Source of the DNA: JBAWZR01 sp037142915 | Lineage (GTDB): Bacteria > Patescibacteriota > Minisyncoccia > Moranbacterales > UBA1568 | Assembly (NCBI GenBank): GCA_037142915.1 | Contig: JBAWZR010000032.1 | Location: 1-11,210 of the forward strand | Reading direction: 5' to 3' | DNA length: 11,210 nt | In this document: positions 1 through 6,105 of the stretch, piece by piece | Layout: each line of letters opens with the position of its first letter | How positions within the stretch are numbered: the first letter of the stretch is position 1 | Position numbers and translations under genes: made by a program | Notes under the pieces: generated by a model | Seen by the model: the letters and a program-made list of their open reading frames with translations, nothing else | What the model was told of the DNA's origin: nothing | Database searches by the model: none

Positions 1-111
1 CAGCGTCAAGTGGATGCGGTTTTTGGTGATATTCACATAACCAAAGATGATGTGGAGGAGGTTAAAACGGAAGTAACGCAGATCAAGGCACACATCGGCA
101 TGCCGGCTTGA
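1..111 (+). CDS. C-terminal end of an unidentified coiled-coil protein (partial)
   Basis: An open frame enters from the left edge and stops at TGA 109-111, giving 36 residues. The other two forward frames hit stops within the first 40 bases. The last 20 or so residues show V, V, V, I, I at alternating 3/4 spacing (the segment ITKDDVEEVKTEVTQIKAHI), which is a clear heptad pattern, so the protein probably ends in a short coiled coil. I do not recognise the family. It does not resemble the C-terminus of EF-G, so the gene upstream of tuf is not fusA as it would be in a classical str operon. This is the only gene here ending in TGA. Being a fragment, it could also be the tail of a small hypothetical protein. 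Confidence 0.5.
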   Translation, partial: QRQVDAVFGDIHITKDDVEEVKTEVTQIKAHIGMPA

Positions 112-123
112 TGCGACCAAAAC

Positions 124-152
124 TTGACAGGATTTCAATGGGTTGGTATGCT
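124..152 (+). promoter_or_regulatory. Promoter P1 upstream of tuf (consensus -35, extended -10)
   Basis: A perfect TTGACA (124-129) is followed after exactly 17 nt by TATGCT (147-152). The -10 hexamer matches TATAAT at 4 of 6 positions and is preceded by TG at 144-145, giving an extended -10. It begins 12 nt after the upstream stop codon. Expected transcription start is near 159, leaving a leader of about 185 nt before tuf. By motif quality this is the best promoter in the window; it rests on motif matches only. Confidence 0.6.
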
Positions 153-170
153 AGAGAAAGTTTCTAAGAG

Positions 171-234
171 CTTGGTGATTTTCCGTTTCTGTAGTGAAAA
201 ATCCAAGAATTCCTTTTTGGAAGAGTTTTATTTT
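171..234 (+). promoter_or_regulatory. Candidate attenuator in the tuf leader
   Basis: The 8-bp stem 202-209/214-221 (one G-U pair, 4-nt loop) is followed 4 nt later by TTTTATTTT (226-234), which resembles a weak intrinsic terminator. An alternative helix pairs 171-175 with 203-207 and 178-182 with 198-202 around a 2-nt bulge. Both structures need 202-207, so they exclude each other. The element lies between P1 and the second tuf promoter candidate. It could end transcripts of the upstream gene, attenuate P1 transcripts, or release a short RNA of about 75 nt. The stems are A/U-rich, so chance formation is possible. Confidence 0.35.
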
Positions 235-252
235 GCAGAGTCAGTTTGGGGT

Positions 253-284
253 TTGTTTTATATAGAATCATAATTAGTTATAAT
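253..284 (+). promoter_or_regulatory. Second promoter candidate (P2) for tuf
   Basis: A perfect TATAAT lies at 279-284 in a very A/T-rich stretch. The only -35 candidate is a poor one, TTGTTT at 253-258 with a 20-nt spacer. The predicted start near 291 would give tuf a 5' leader of about 53 nt. The perfect -10 is the main support. Confidence 0.35.
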
Positions 285-343
285 TTAATTACGCGAGACA
301 GTCTGCGACCATGGTCGCCCCTGCCTCTCGGAGTATCACGCTT

Positions 344-1537
344 ATGGCAACAGAGCAATTCAATCGCAGCAAACTTCATGTGAATGTCGGTACTATCGGA
401 CATGTTGACCACGGCAAGACCACTTTGACCGCGGCTATTTTGAATGTCCTGAGTTACAAGGGTTGGGCCAAGAAGCGCGGCGTGGACGATATCGACAAGG
501 CTCCTGAGGAGCGCGAGCGCGGTATTACTATCGCCACCGCTCACTGTGAATACGAGTCCGACAAGCGTCATTATGCGCACGTGGACTGCCCGGGGCATGC
601 CGATTATATCAAGAACATGATCACTGGTGCCGCGCAGATGGACGGCGCTATCCTCGTGGTAGCTGCGACTGACGGCCCGATGCCTCAGACCCGTGAACAT
701 ATTCTTTTGGCACATCAGGTCGGTGTCGGGAACATTGTGGTCTTCCTCAATAAGGTAGATATGGTGGATGACGCTGAGTTGGTTGACTTGGTGGAAGCGG
801 AAGTTCGTGAATTACTTTCCAAATATGAGTTTGATGGTGACAACGCCGTTATCGTCCGAGGGAGCGCCCTGAAGGCTCTCGAGGCTACGAGTGCCGATGA
901 TGAGGCCGCCAAGCCGATTCTTGAATTGATTGAGGCTTTGGATGTACAGATTCCGGATCCGATTCGTGATACTGACAAACCGTTCCTTATGCCGATCGAG
1001 GATATCTTCTCTATCGAAGGTCGCGGTACAGTGGTGACTGGTCGTATCGAGCGCGGTGAGATCAAAGTGAACGAAGAAGTCGAAATTGTTGGCATTCATC
1101 CAACCAAAAAGACGGTCGTGACTGGTATCGAAATGTTCAATAAGTCTTTGCAGTCGGGTGTGGCTGGCGACAATGCCGGTTTACTCCTCCGCGGTATCAA
1201 GAAAGAAGAAGTCGAGCGTGGTCAGGTATTGGCCAAGACGGGTTCTATCACTCCTCACACCGAATTTGAAGGCGAGATTTATATCTTGAGCAAGGAGGAA
1301 GGTGGACGACATACCCCATTCTTCAAGGGTTACAAGCCGCAATTCTATATCCGTACGACCGATGTGACGGGTGAAGTCGAATTGCCGGAGGGTGCCGAGA
1401 TGGTGATGCCGGGCGATACGGTTAACCTGAAGGTCAAACTCTTGGCTCCGGTTGCTATGGAAGAAGGCATGCGATTCGCGATTCGCGAGGGCGGACGCAC
1501 GGTAGGTGCCGGTGTTGCAGTCAAAATTATCAAGTAA
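344..1537 (+). CDS. tuf: Translation elongation factor EF-Tu
   Basis: EF-Tu is the GTPase that carries aminoacyl-tRNA to the ribosomal A site in the cytoplasm. The 397-residue product has the usual length and all G motifs: the P-loop GHVDHGKT at 19-26, the switch I segment RGITI with Thr62, DCPGH at 81-85 (His85 matches the catalytic His84 of E. coli), NKVD at 136-139 and SAL at 174-176. Domains 2 and 3 follow and end in the typical FAIREGGRTVGAG motif near the C-terminus. An in-frame ATG at 311 would add 11 residues absent from the family. The start at 344 gives the normal N-terminus (MATEQFNRSKLHVNVG), has GGAG at 330-333, 10 nt upstream, and T at -1. The gene upstream is not fusA, and a terminator-like stem follows, so tuf is probably a largely separate unit just ahead of the S10 operon. 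Confidence 0.98.
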   Translation: MATEQFNRSKLHVNVGTIGHVDHGKTTLTAAILNVLSYKGWAKKRGVDDIDKAPEERERGITIATAHCEYESDKRHYAHVDCPGHADYIKNMITGAAQMDGAILVVAATDGPMPQTREHILLAHQVGVGNIVVFLNKVDMVDDAELVDLVEAEVRELLSKYEFDGDNAVIVRGSALKALEATSADDEAAKPILELIEALDVQIPDPIRDTDKPFLMPIEDIFSIEGRGTVVTGRIERGEIKVNEEVEIVGIHPTKKTVVTGIEMFNKSLQSGVAGDNAGLLLRGIKKEEVERGQVLAKTGSITPHTEFEGEIYILSKEEGGRHTPFFKGYKPQFYIRTTDVTGEVELPEGAEMVMPGDTVNLKVKLLAPVAMEEGMRFAIREGGRTVGAGVAVKIIK

Positions 1538-1551
1538 TTTTGCGTGAAATA

Positions 1552-1592
1552 GTGGTGGTAAGGCCAAGAGAACGCCTTGCCATCACGATTTT
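1552..1592 (+). terminator. Terminator-like hairpin after tuf
   Basis: Arms 1552-1564 and 1574-1586 pair over 13 bp, with two G-U wobbles and a 9-nt loop, followed after GA by TTTT (1589-1592). The stem is long and stable but the U-tract is short. It could therefore be a partial terminator giving more EF-Tu than ribosomal-protein transcript, or an mRNA 3'-end stabiliser. It starts 15 nt after the tuf stop. Confidence 0.5.
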
Positions 1593-1603
1593 CCCTCAAA
1601 GTT

Positions 1604-1632
1604 TTGACAAAGGGAATCATTCGTACTACTAT
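1604..1632 (+). promoter_or_regulatory. Promoter candidate at the start of rpsJ
   Basis: A perfect TTGACA (1604-1609) is followed after 17 nt by TACTAT (1627-1632, 4 of 6 matches). It sits directly after the tuf terminator-like hairpin. The predicted start, about 1639, lies downstream of the ATG at 1631 and just before the ATG at 1643. Transcripts from here would therefore be almost leaderless for the second ATG. A perfect -35 hexamer is expected a few times by chance in a window of this size. Confidence 0.4.
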
Positions 1633-1987
1633 GACAAGGAACATGAAAAAGAAAGAGAAAGAGACCGGAGCGGCGACTCAGGAAGGGACGCGTGTACGGA
1701 TCAGTATCAAGGCGTACGATCATAAGGTGATCGACGTGTCTGCTCGGAAGATCGTCGAGACAGCGGAGCGAACCGGAGCTACTATTGTAGGTCCTATCCC
1801 TTTGCCGACTCAGATCCATCGAGTGACCGTCAATCGATCGACATTCGTGCATAAGAACTCGCGCGATCAGTATGAGATGCGAATTCATAAGCGAATGATC
1901 GATATCCTCAATCCGACTGCCAAGACGATTGATCAACTCGGAAGTCTGGATTTGCCGGCTGGTGTGGACATCTCGATCAAGATGTAA
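1631..1987 (+). CDS. rpsJ: 30S ribosomal protein S10 (uS10)
   Basis: S10 is a head protein of the 30S subunit and in some bacteria also acts with NusB in antitermination. The family core is clear: RVRISIKAYDHKVID, the ERTGATIVGPIPLPTQ segment, then the DQYEMRIHKRMIDIL loop/helix and an LPAGVDISIKM end. From ATG 1631 the product has 118 residues against about 103 in E. coli, because of a polar, Lys/Glu/Thr-rich N-terminal extension of about 17 residues. The start is uncertain. ATG 1631 has the T at -1 shared by the other genes here; ATG 1643 (114 residues) lies just after the predicted start of the overlapping promoter, but AGGA lies too close to it to act as a Shine-Dalgarno site. A TTG at 1577 lies inside the hairpin and is unlikely. 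First gene of the S10 operon. Confidence 0.93.
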   Translation: MTRNMKKKEKETGAATQEGTRVRISIKAYDHKVIDVSARKIVETAERTGATIVGPIPLPTQIHRVTVNRSTFVHKNSRDQYEMRIHKRMIDILNPTAKTIDQLGSLDLPAGVDISIKM

Positions 1988-1993
1988 TGTAAT
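1965..1993 (+). promoter_or_regulatory. Promoter candidate for the rplC leader, overlapping the rpsJ stop
   Basis: TGGACA (1965-1970, 5 of 6 matches to TTGACA) and TGTAAT (1988-1993, 5 of 6 matches to TATAAT) are separated by exactly 17 nt. The rpsJ stop codon TAA lies at 1985-1987, so the promoter spans the gene end. A transcript would begin near 2000 and carry a leader of about 150 nt holding the hairpins described next. Confidence 0.45.
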
Positions 1994-2068
1994 TAAAATG
2001 TAGAAGTGTTTCCTCGTTAAAGTCTTTTTTCCCTCGAATCTTGCGGATGAGGAGAAGAGATACTTATC

Positions 2069-2133
2069 GAGCCGTATCGGGCGAACCCCTCGGGTTTGCC
2101 TCTCTCGGCTTCGGCTGATTTTTTTTATTTTTT
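2069..2133 (+). promoter_or_regulatory. Putative ribosomal-protein leader / transcription attenuator upstream of rplC
   Basis: Two exclusive folds are visible. Fold A: helix 2069-2074/2106-2111 (GAGCCG with CGGCTT, one G-U), a symmetric 4x4 internal loop, then a 10-bp hairpin 2079-2088/2092-2101 with a 3-nt loop. Fold B: a compact hairpin 2105-2109/2114-2118 closed by a C(UUCG)G tetraloop, followed at once by eight T, one A and six T (2119-2133), the form of an intrinsic terminator. Fold A uses 2106-2111, which Fold B needs for its left arm and loop, so A could act as antiterminator. In E. coli L4 controls its operon through a leader upstream of rpsJ; here a comparable element sits after rpsJ. 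The ligand, if any, is unknown; L4 or L3 are natural suspects by position only. Confidence 0.55.
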
Positions 2134-2150
2134 CTTAGGGTATCACTGGT

Positions 2151-2750
2151 ATGAAATTTCTCCTCGGCAAAAAACTTGGTATGACGACCCTGCAGGACGC
2201 AGAAAAGGGTGCTTTGAATGTGACGTTGATCGAATGTCCAACCAATACGGTGAAGATTGTTCGTACGCCGGAGGTTGATGGATACAGCGCGGTACAGATT
2301 GAGATCGCCAAAACCAGCAAACGATTGATGCGGCGTGAGTTTCGTCTGGATACGCACCAAACCAAAGAAGAAGCTCTGGCTGACGCAACGAACTATATTA
2401 CTGAACAGGTTCTCGGTGTGGATGCGTTTGCTGTCGGCGACAAGGTGGCGGTAACCGGTATCACGAAGGCCAAGGGTTTCCAGGGTGTGGTGAAACGACA
2501 TGGATTCAAGGGTGCTCCTGCATCGCACGGTCATAAGGATCAAGAGCGTATGCCAGGGTCTATCGGTTCGACCGAGCCGCAGCACGTGATCAAGGGTATG
2601 CGGATGGCCGGTCGGATGGGTGGTGTGAAGGCAACTTCTCCGAAATTGAAGGTAGTGATGATTGATGTAGTGAAGCAATTGATCGCCGTGCAGGGCGCGG
2701 TGCCGGGCATCAACGGTGGTGTGGTCGCAATTCGAACGATTCGCAAGTAA
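2151..2750 (+). CDS. rplC: 50S ribosomal protein L3 (uL3)
   Basis: L3 binds 23S rRNA domain VI and reaches toward the peptidyl-transferase centre; it is one of the first proteins in 50S assembly. The 199-residue product (E. coli 209) begins with the hallmark MKFLLGKKLGMT and keeps the long internal loop: KRHGFKGAPASHGHKD near 116-130, PGSIG at 135-139 and MRMAGRMGG near 150-158. It ends with the usual AVQGAVPGINGG segment. ATG 2151 is fixed by the conserved N-terminus. AGGG at 2137-2140, 10 nt upstream, is one of only two reasonable Shine-Dalgarno sites in the window. The gene follows a 163-nt leader with attenuator-like structure and probably heads the main co-transcribed block. Confidence 0.98.
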   Translation: MKFLLGKKLGMTTLQDAEKGALNVTLIECPTNTVKIVRTPEVDGYSAVQIEIAKTSKRLMRREFRLDTHQTKEEALADATNYITEQVLGVDAFAVGDKVAVTGITKAKGFQGVVKRHGFKGAPASHGHKDQERMPGSIGSTEPQHVIKGMRMAGRMGGVKATSPKLKVVMIDVVKQLIAVQGAVPGINGGVVAIRTIRK

Positions 2751-2765
2751 TTTATTTTTCCTCGT

Positions 2766-3407
2766 ATGGCACAGGTTCAAGTCTACAATTTCAAAGGTGA
2801 GAAAAAGAGTGAGATGCAACTGGCGGACGGCGTGTTTGCGGTGCCGGCGAACAACATTCTCTTGCATCAGGTGGCAGTAGCATTGGCAGGCAATCAGCGT
2901 GTCGCGATCGCTCATACGAAGGATCGTTCGGAGCGTGCGGGTTCAGGCCGTAAGCCATGGAAGCAAAAGGGAACCGGACGCGCGCGTTCGGGTTCTTTGC
3001 GCAGTCCCTTGTGGCGCAAGGGTGGTATCGTGTTTGGGCCATCCAAGGATCGGAATTTTTCACAGAAGATCAATCAGAAAATGCGTCGCAAAGCGGTGGC
3101 ACTGGCTCTGTCAGAAAAACTTCGATCAGGTAAGTTGATCGTGGTGACCGAATTTTCCGTGACAGAACAGAAGACGAAATATTTTTCCCAAGGATTGAAG
3201 ACTCTTCCGGTCGAACAGAAATCAGTGATAATTCCTTTTACTCCCGATGAAAAGCCGTTCGAGGTGATTTCCCGAAATATTCCCAAAGTGTTTTCCGCAT
3301 CGATTGATACGCTGAATGTTTTGGATATCTTGAATCGGGAATATCTCCTGGTGACCAAAGAAGGCATCGCCCGGCTGGAGGCTCGTTTGTCACAGGAAAC
3401 CAATTAA
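2766..3407 (+). CDS. rplD: 50S ribosomal protein L4 (uL4)
   Basis: L4 binds 23S rRNA domain I and sends a loop into the exit tunnel beside L22; in E. coli it also represses the S10 operon. The 213-residue product has that loop at about 57-90, including KPWKQKGTGRARSGS and the SPLWRKGG motif. The C-terminal half keeps the expected NVLDILNREYLLVTKE pattern. The start follows rplC by 15 nt and the ATG is preceded by a T-rich stretch (TTTATTTTTCCTCGT) with no Shine-Dalgarno site. Whether this L4 regulates its operon cannot be read from the protein, but the structured leader upstream of rplC makes it a candidate. Confidence 0.97.
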   Translation: MAQVQVYNFKGEKKSEMQLADGVFAVPANNILLHQVAVALAGNQRVAIAHTKDRSERAGSGRKPWKQKGTGRARSGSLRSPLWRKGGIVFGPSKDRNFSQKINQKMRRKAVALALSEKLRSGKLIVVTEFSVTEQKTKYFSQGLKTLPVEQKSVIIPFTPDEKPFEVISRNIPKVFSASIDTLNVLDILNREYLLVTKEGIARLEARLSQETN

Positions 3408-3417
3408 TATCACGGCT

Positions 3418-3789
3418 ATGGCAATACTTTCAGAGAAAAAAAATTCCAAGAAGACAACCGTGAAGAAGGCATCAGTCTCTTTGGTTGAGGTGAAAAATAA
3501 AGAGTCTTTGATTTATCGGACACTGCTTCGTCCTCAAGCGACGGAAAAATCCCATTTGGCTTTGGCGCTCAATAAATATATATTTCGGGTGACTCGGACG
3601 GCGGATAAGCAATCAGTGCGACGGGCGATTGAAGCTCTGTACAGTGTACACGTGACGCAGGTGCGGATGATCACTATCCCGAAGCGACGGAAATTGTTTC
3701 GCGGGAAGGTCGGATTGGTGTCGGCGTATAAGAAAGCGATAGTGACGGTGCAGGAAGGCGAAGTTATCGAAGCGGTTCAGGGAGCATAA
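3418..3789 (+). CDS. rplW: 50S ribosomal protein L23 (uL23)
   Basis: L23 sits at the exit of the peptide tunnel and docks trigger factor, SRP and the translocon. The core begins near residue 31 with LLRPQATEKS, then NKYIFRVTRTADK, the VRRAIEALYSVHV helix, and the basic loop RRKLFRGKVG leading into YKKAIVTV. The protein has 123 residues against about 100 for E. coli. The difference is mainly an N-terminal Lys/Ser/Thr-rich extension of about 30 residues that is likely disordered. The gene lies 10 nt after rplD. No Shine-Dalgarno site precedes the ATG (CACGGCT-ATG). No internal ATG fits better, so the extension appears real. Confidence 0.95.
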   Translation: MAILSEKKNSKKTTVKKASVSLVEVKNKESLIYRTLLRPQATEKSHLALALNKYIFRVTRTADKQSVRRAIEALYSVHVTQVRMITIPKRRKLFRGKVGLVSAYKKAIVTVQEGEVIEAVQGA

Positions 3790-3811
3790 ACACCAGTATT
3801 GAATTACCGTT

Positions 3812-4636
3812 ATGGCAATCAAAATCTACAAAAGAAATCATGCAGGTCGTCGCAATATGTCTATTGTGAAGCCTGATGGTGTGGTGGAAAAATCACCAGA
3901 GAAAAAACTGACCGTGTCATTGCACCGGCTGTTTGGGCGATCTCATGGCAAGATTTCCGTTCGTCATAAGGGAGGTGGACAGAAGCGCCGTTATCGTTTG
4001 GTGGATTTTCGTCAAAACGAGCACCTTGATATTCCTGCAACTATTACCGCTTTAGAAAAGGATCCGAACCGTTCCGCGCTCATTGCTTTGATTTGTTATG
4101 AGAATGGCGCGAAGAGCTATATCTTGGCGACGAATTCGATGAAAGTCGGTCAACAAGTGGTCTGTGGTGTGAATGCACCGGTCAACCCGGGTAACCGTTT
4201 GCCATTGAAAAACATCCCAGCAGGAACTACGATTTGCAATATTGAACTTTTGGTGGGCAAGGGTGGTCAGATCGTCCGGAGTGCCGGTTCGCAAGCGACT
4301 CTGATGTCATTGGATGCCAAGCACGCGCAGATCAAACTCGCTTCGGGTGAAATCCGCTTGGTGAATAAGGAATGTTACGCGACATTGGGTCAGGTAAGCA
4401 ATTTCGAACACGGTGTGGAGAAGCTCGGTAAGGCAGGTCGCTCCCGTTGGTTGGGTCGTCGTCCGCATGTCCGCGGTTCGGCGATGAACCCAGTGGATCA
4501 CCCGCATGGTGGTGGCGAGGGTCGTCAGCCGATCGGTATGAACCCGAAGACCCCGTGGGGTAAACCCGCCTTGGGTAAGAAGACCCGCCGCAAAAAGAAG
4601 GCAAGTAGTAGGGTCATTGTCAAACGGCGAAAATAG
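3812..4636 (+). CDS. rplB: 50S ribosomal protein L2 (uL2)
   Basis: L2 is needed for subunit joining and contributes to the peptidyl-transferase centre. The 274-residue product has the normal length and all signature blocks: an N-terminal arm ending near GRR, GKISVRHKGGGQKRRYR at about 46-62, the NPGNRLPL and NIPAGTTICNIE segments of the RNA-binding barrel, and MNPVDHPHGGGEGR near 225-238. His230 in that last motif matches the functionally important His229 of E. coli. The basic tail TPWGKPALGKKTRRKKK closes the protein. It ends in TAG, one of two such stops among the ribosomal genes here. The 22-nt gap after rplW has no Shine-Dalgarno site. Confidence 0.98.
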   Translation: MAIKIYKRNHAGRRNMSIVKPDGVVEKSPEKKLTVSLHRLFGRSHGKISVRHKGGGQKRRYRLVDFRQNEHLDIPATITALEKDPNRSALIALICYENGAKSYILATNSMKVGQQVVCGVNAPVNPGNRLPLKNIPAGTTICNIELLVGKGGQIVRSAGSQATLMSLDAKHAQIKLASGEIRLVNKECYATLGQVSNFEHGVEKLGKAGRSRWLGRRPHVRGSAMNPVDHPHGGGEGRQPIGMNPKTPWGKPALGKKTRRKKKASSRVIVKRRK

Positions 4637-4645
4637 TGGTAGTAT
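4617..4645 (+). promoter_or_regulatory. Internal promoter candidate upstream of rpsS
   Basis: TTGTCA (4617-4622, 5 of 6 matches) is followed after 17 nt by TAGTAT (4640-4645, 4 of 6), preceded by TG at 4637-4638 as an extended -10. This is the same architecture as promoter P1 ahead of tuf. It overlaps the rplB 3' end and stop. A start near 4652 would lie 33 nt ahead of rpsS. The gap here (48 nt) is longer than at most junctions. Confidence 0.35.
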
Positions 4646-4684
4646 GCAGTATTCGGAAAAATCCTAAACATAACTGAGTGAAAT

Positions 4685-5029
4685 ATGTCCAGAAGTCTCA
4701 AAAAAGGTCCGTTCGTCGATGAACGAGTCGTCAAAAAAGTCCAAGCCTTGAAGTCGGGCGATCGAACGCCTATCAAGACCTGGTCGCGTGCCTGTACCAT
4801 TTCTCCGGAAATGATTGGGATTACTTTCGGTGTACACAATGGTAAGGACTTCCTTTCGGTCTATGTGACCGAGGATATGGTTGGGCATCGTTTGGGAGAA
4901 TTTTCACCGACACGCAAGTTCGTCCGACACGGTGGTAAAGTGCAGAAGGAAATCGAAAATTCCGCGAAACAGAAAGACCTCGAATCATCGCGCGCCGCCA
5001 AGTCATCGGGTGCCGGGAAGAAGAAATAA
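4685..5029 (+). CDS. rpsS: 30S ribosomal protein S19 (uS19)
   Basis: S19 lies in the head of the 30S subunit, pairs with S13 and contacts the large subunit through bridge B1. The N-terminus MSRSLKKGPFVDE is diagnostic, and WSRACTISPEMIGITFGVHNG and the GHRLGEFSPTRKFVRHGG block (about 67-84) are typical. At 114 residues it is about 20 longer than the E. coli protein. The excess is a C-terminal polar tail from about residue 90, rich in Lys, Ser, Ala and Gly and likely disordered. The gene starts 48 nt after rplB, behind a possible internal promoter. There is no Shine-Dalgarno site; the ATG follows GAGTGAAAT. Confidence 0.97.
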   Translation: MSRSLKKGPFVDERVVKKVQALKSGDRTPIKTWSRACTISPEMIGITFGVHNGKDFLSVYVTEDMVGHRLGEFSPTRKFVRHGGKVQKEIENSAKQKDLESSRAAKSSGAGKKK

Positions 5030-5053
5030 TGAAATAATGTTACAGAGAATCGT

Positions 5054-5440
5054 ATGAAAGTCACCGCTAAAATCTCCAATATCCATATTGCTCCTCGGAA
5101 GGCTCGTCTCGTAGCGGGATTGATCCGTGGTTTGGATGTGGTCCAGGCTCGAATCCAATTGCAGAAGTCAATCAAAAAAACATCTGAACCAATGCTGAAA
5201 CTCCTCGAAAGCGCGATTGCCAATGCGGAAAAAAACTTCTCGCTCGCGAAGGAATCTTTATGGATTGCGAAAGTCGATGTGAACGAAGGTCAGAAGATCA
5301 AGCGTTGGATGCCTCGAGCACAGGGTCGCGCGACGCCGATCTGGCACCGTCTCTCGCATGTTTCGTTGGTGTTGGAGGGATCTGAAGCGGAGAAAAAACC
5401 GGTCGCAAAGAAAAAAGCAGCTGTTAAAAAATCTGAATAA
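5054..5440 (+). CDS. rplV: 50S ribosomal protein L22 (uL22)
   Basis: L22 touches all 23S rRNA domains and its beta-hairpin lines the exit-tunnel constriction opposite L4. The product opens with an HIAPRKARLVAGLIRG segment at about 11-26, and the tunnel hairpin GQKIKRWMPRAQGRA covers about 79-93, followed by HRLSHVSLVL. In E. coli, changes in this loop at the MKR motif affect macrolide response; here the matching stretch is IKR, so nothing suggests resistance. Length is 128 against 110 in E. coli, due to a Lys/Ala-rich C-terminal tail (about 111-128). The gene lies 24 nt after rpsS and no Shine-Dalgarno site is seen. Confidence 0.96.
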   Translation: MKVTAKISNIHIAPRKARLVAGLIRGLDVVQARIQLQKSIKKTSEPMLKLLESAIANAEKNFSLAKESLWIAKVDVNEGQKIKRWMPRAQGRATPIWHRLSHVSLVLEGSEAEKKPVAKKKAAVKKSE

Positions 5441-5448
5441 TCATATTT

Positions 5449-6093
5449 ATGGGTCATAAAGTCAATCCAATCGGCATTCGCATCGGTATCACGACGGGCT
5501 GGAAGTCAAGGTGGTTTTCGGCGCGGGATTATGTGAAATACTTGCACGAGGATATTATGATGCGTTCATTTATCATGAAGCGATGGAAAGCGGCGGCAAT
5601 CGCGGAAGTGGAGATTGAGCGAGCCGAAAAGATGATTCGATTGATTATCAAAACATCCCGACCGGGCGTATTGATTGGTCGCGGCGGCGGTGGTATCGAG
5701 GATTTGGCCCGTATCCTCCGACGCAAATTTTTTGCCGGTCGTCGTGTGGAAGTCAAAGTGGATGTTCAGGAAGTGAAGTACGCTGATGAGAGCGCACCAT
5801 TGGTGGCTCAGCAGGTGGCCGAACAATTGGAGAAGCGTATGCCGTTCCGCAAAGTATTGAAGGGAATGCTGGATCAGGTTGAGAAAAGCAAGAAGATTCA
5901 AGGCGTGAAAATCGAGATGAGCGGTCGTTTGGGTGGCGCGGAAATGTCCCGTCGGGAGTGGCTGTCGCGTGGCACGCTGCCATTGCACACACTGCGGGCG
6001 GATATCGATTTTGCGCGGTATGAAGCACACACTACTTATGGAGTGATCGGTGTCAAAGTTTGGTTGTACAAGGGAGAAAAATTTTCGGTCTAA
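5449..6093 (+). CDS. rpsC: 30S ribosomal protein S3 (uS3)
   Basis: S3 forms part of the mRNA entry channel and, with S4 and S5, the ribosomal helicase. The N-terminus MGHKVNPIGIRIGI is diagnostic. The type-2 KH domain has its GXXG loop as GRGG at 77-80 within RPGVLIGRGGGGIEDL. The basic patch FRKVLK (Arg134, Lys135, Lys138) matches the helicase residues of the E. coli protein. The C-terminal domain has GRLGGAEMSRREW and ends at VKVWLYKGEKFSV. It has 214 residues against 233 in E. coli, the shortage being the C-terminal tail, as in many bacteria. The start follows rplV by only 8 nt and the ATG is preceded by TCATATTT with no Shine-Dalgarno site. Confidence 0.98.
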   Translation: MGHKVNPIGIRIGITTGWKSRWFSARDYVKYLHEDIMMRSFIMKRWKAAAIAEVEIERAEKMIRLIIKTSRPGVLIGRGGGGIEDLARILRRKFFAGRRVEVKVDVQEVKYADESAPLVAQQVAEQLEKRMPFRKVLKGMLDQVEKSKKIQGVKIEMSGRLGGAEMSRREWLSRGTLPLHTLRADIDFARYEAHTTYGVIGVKVWLYKGEKFSV

Positions 6094-6105
6094 TAGCACA
6101 CGCGT

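Noticed and set aside
311..343. Earlier ATG for tuf adding 11 residues.
   Set aside because: EF-Tu proteins begin close to the ATG at 344, which also has GGAG 10 nt upstream.
1577..1630. TTG start for a 136-residue S10.
   Set aside because: The codon lies in the right arm of the terminator-like hairpin and the added residues are not part of the S10 family.
2064..2915. A 283-codon antisense open frame over the rplC leader, rplC and the start of rplD.
   Set aside because: It is a shadow of rplC codon usage with no recognisable domain, and its far end covers the structured leader.
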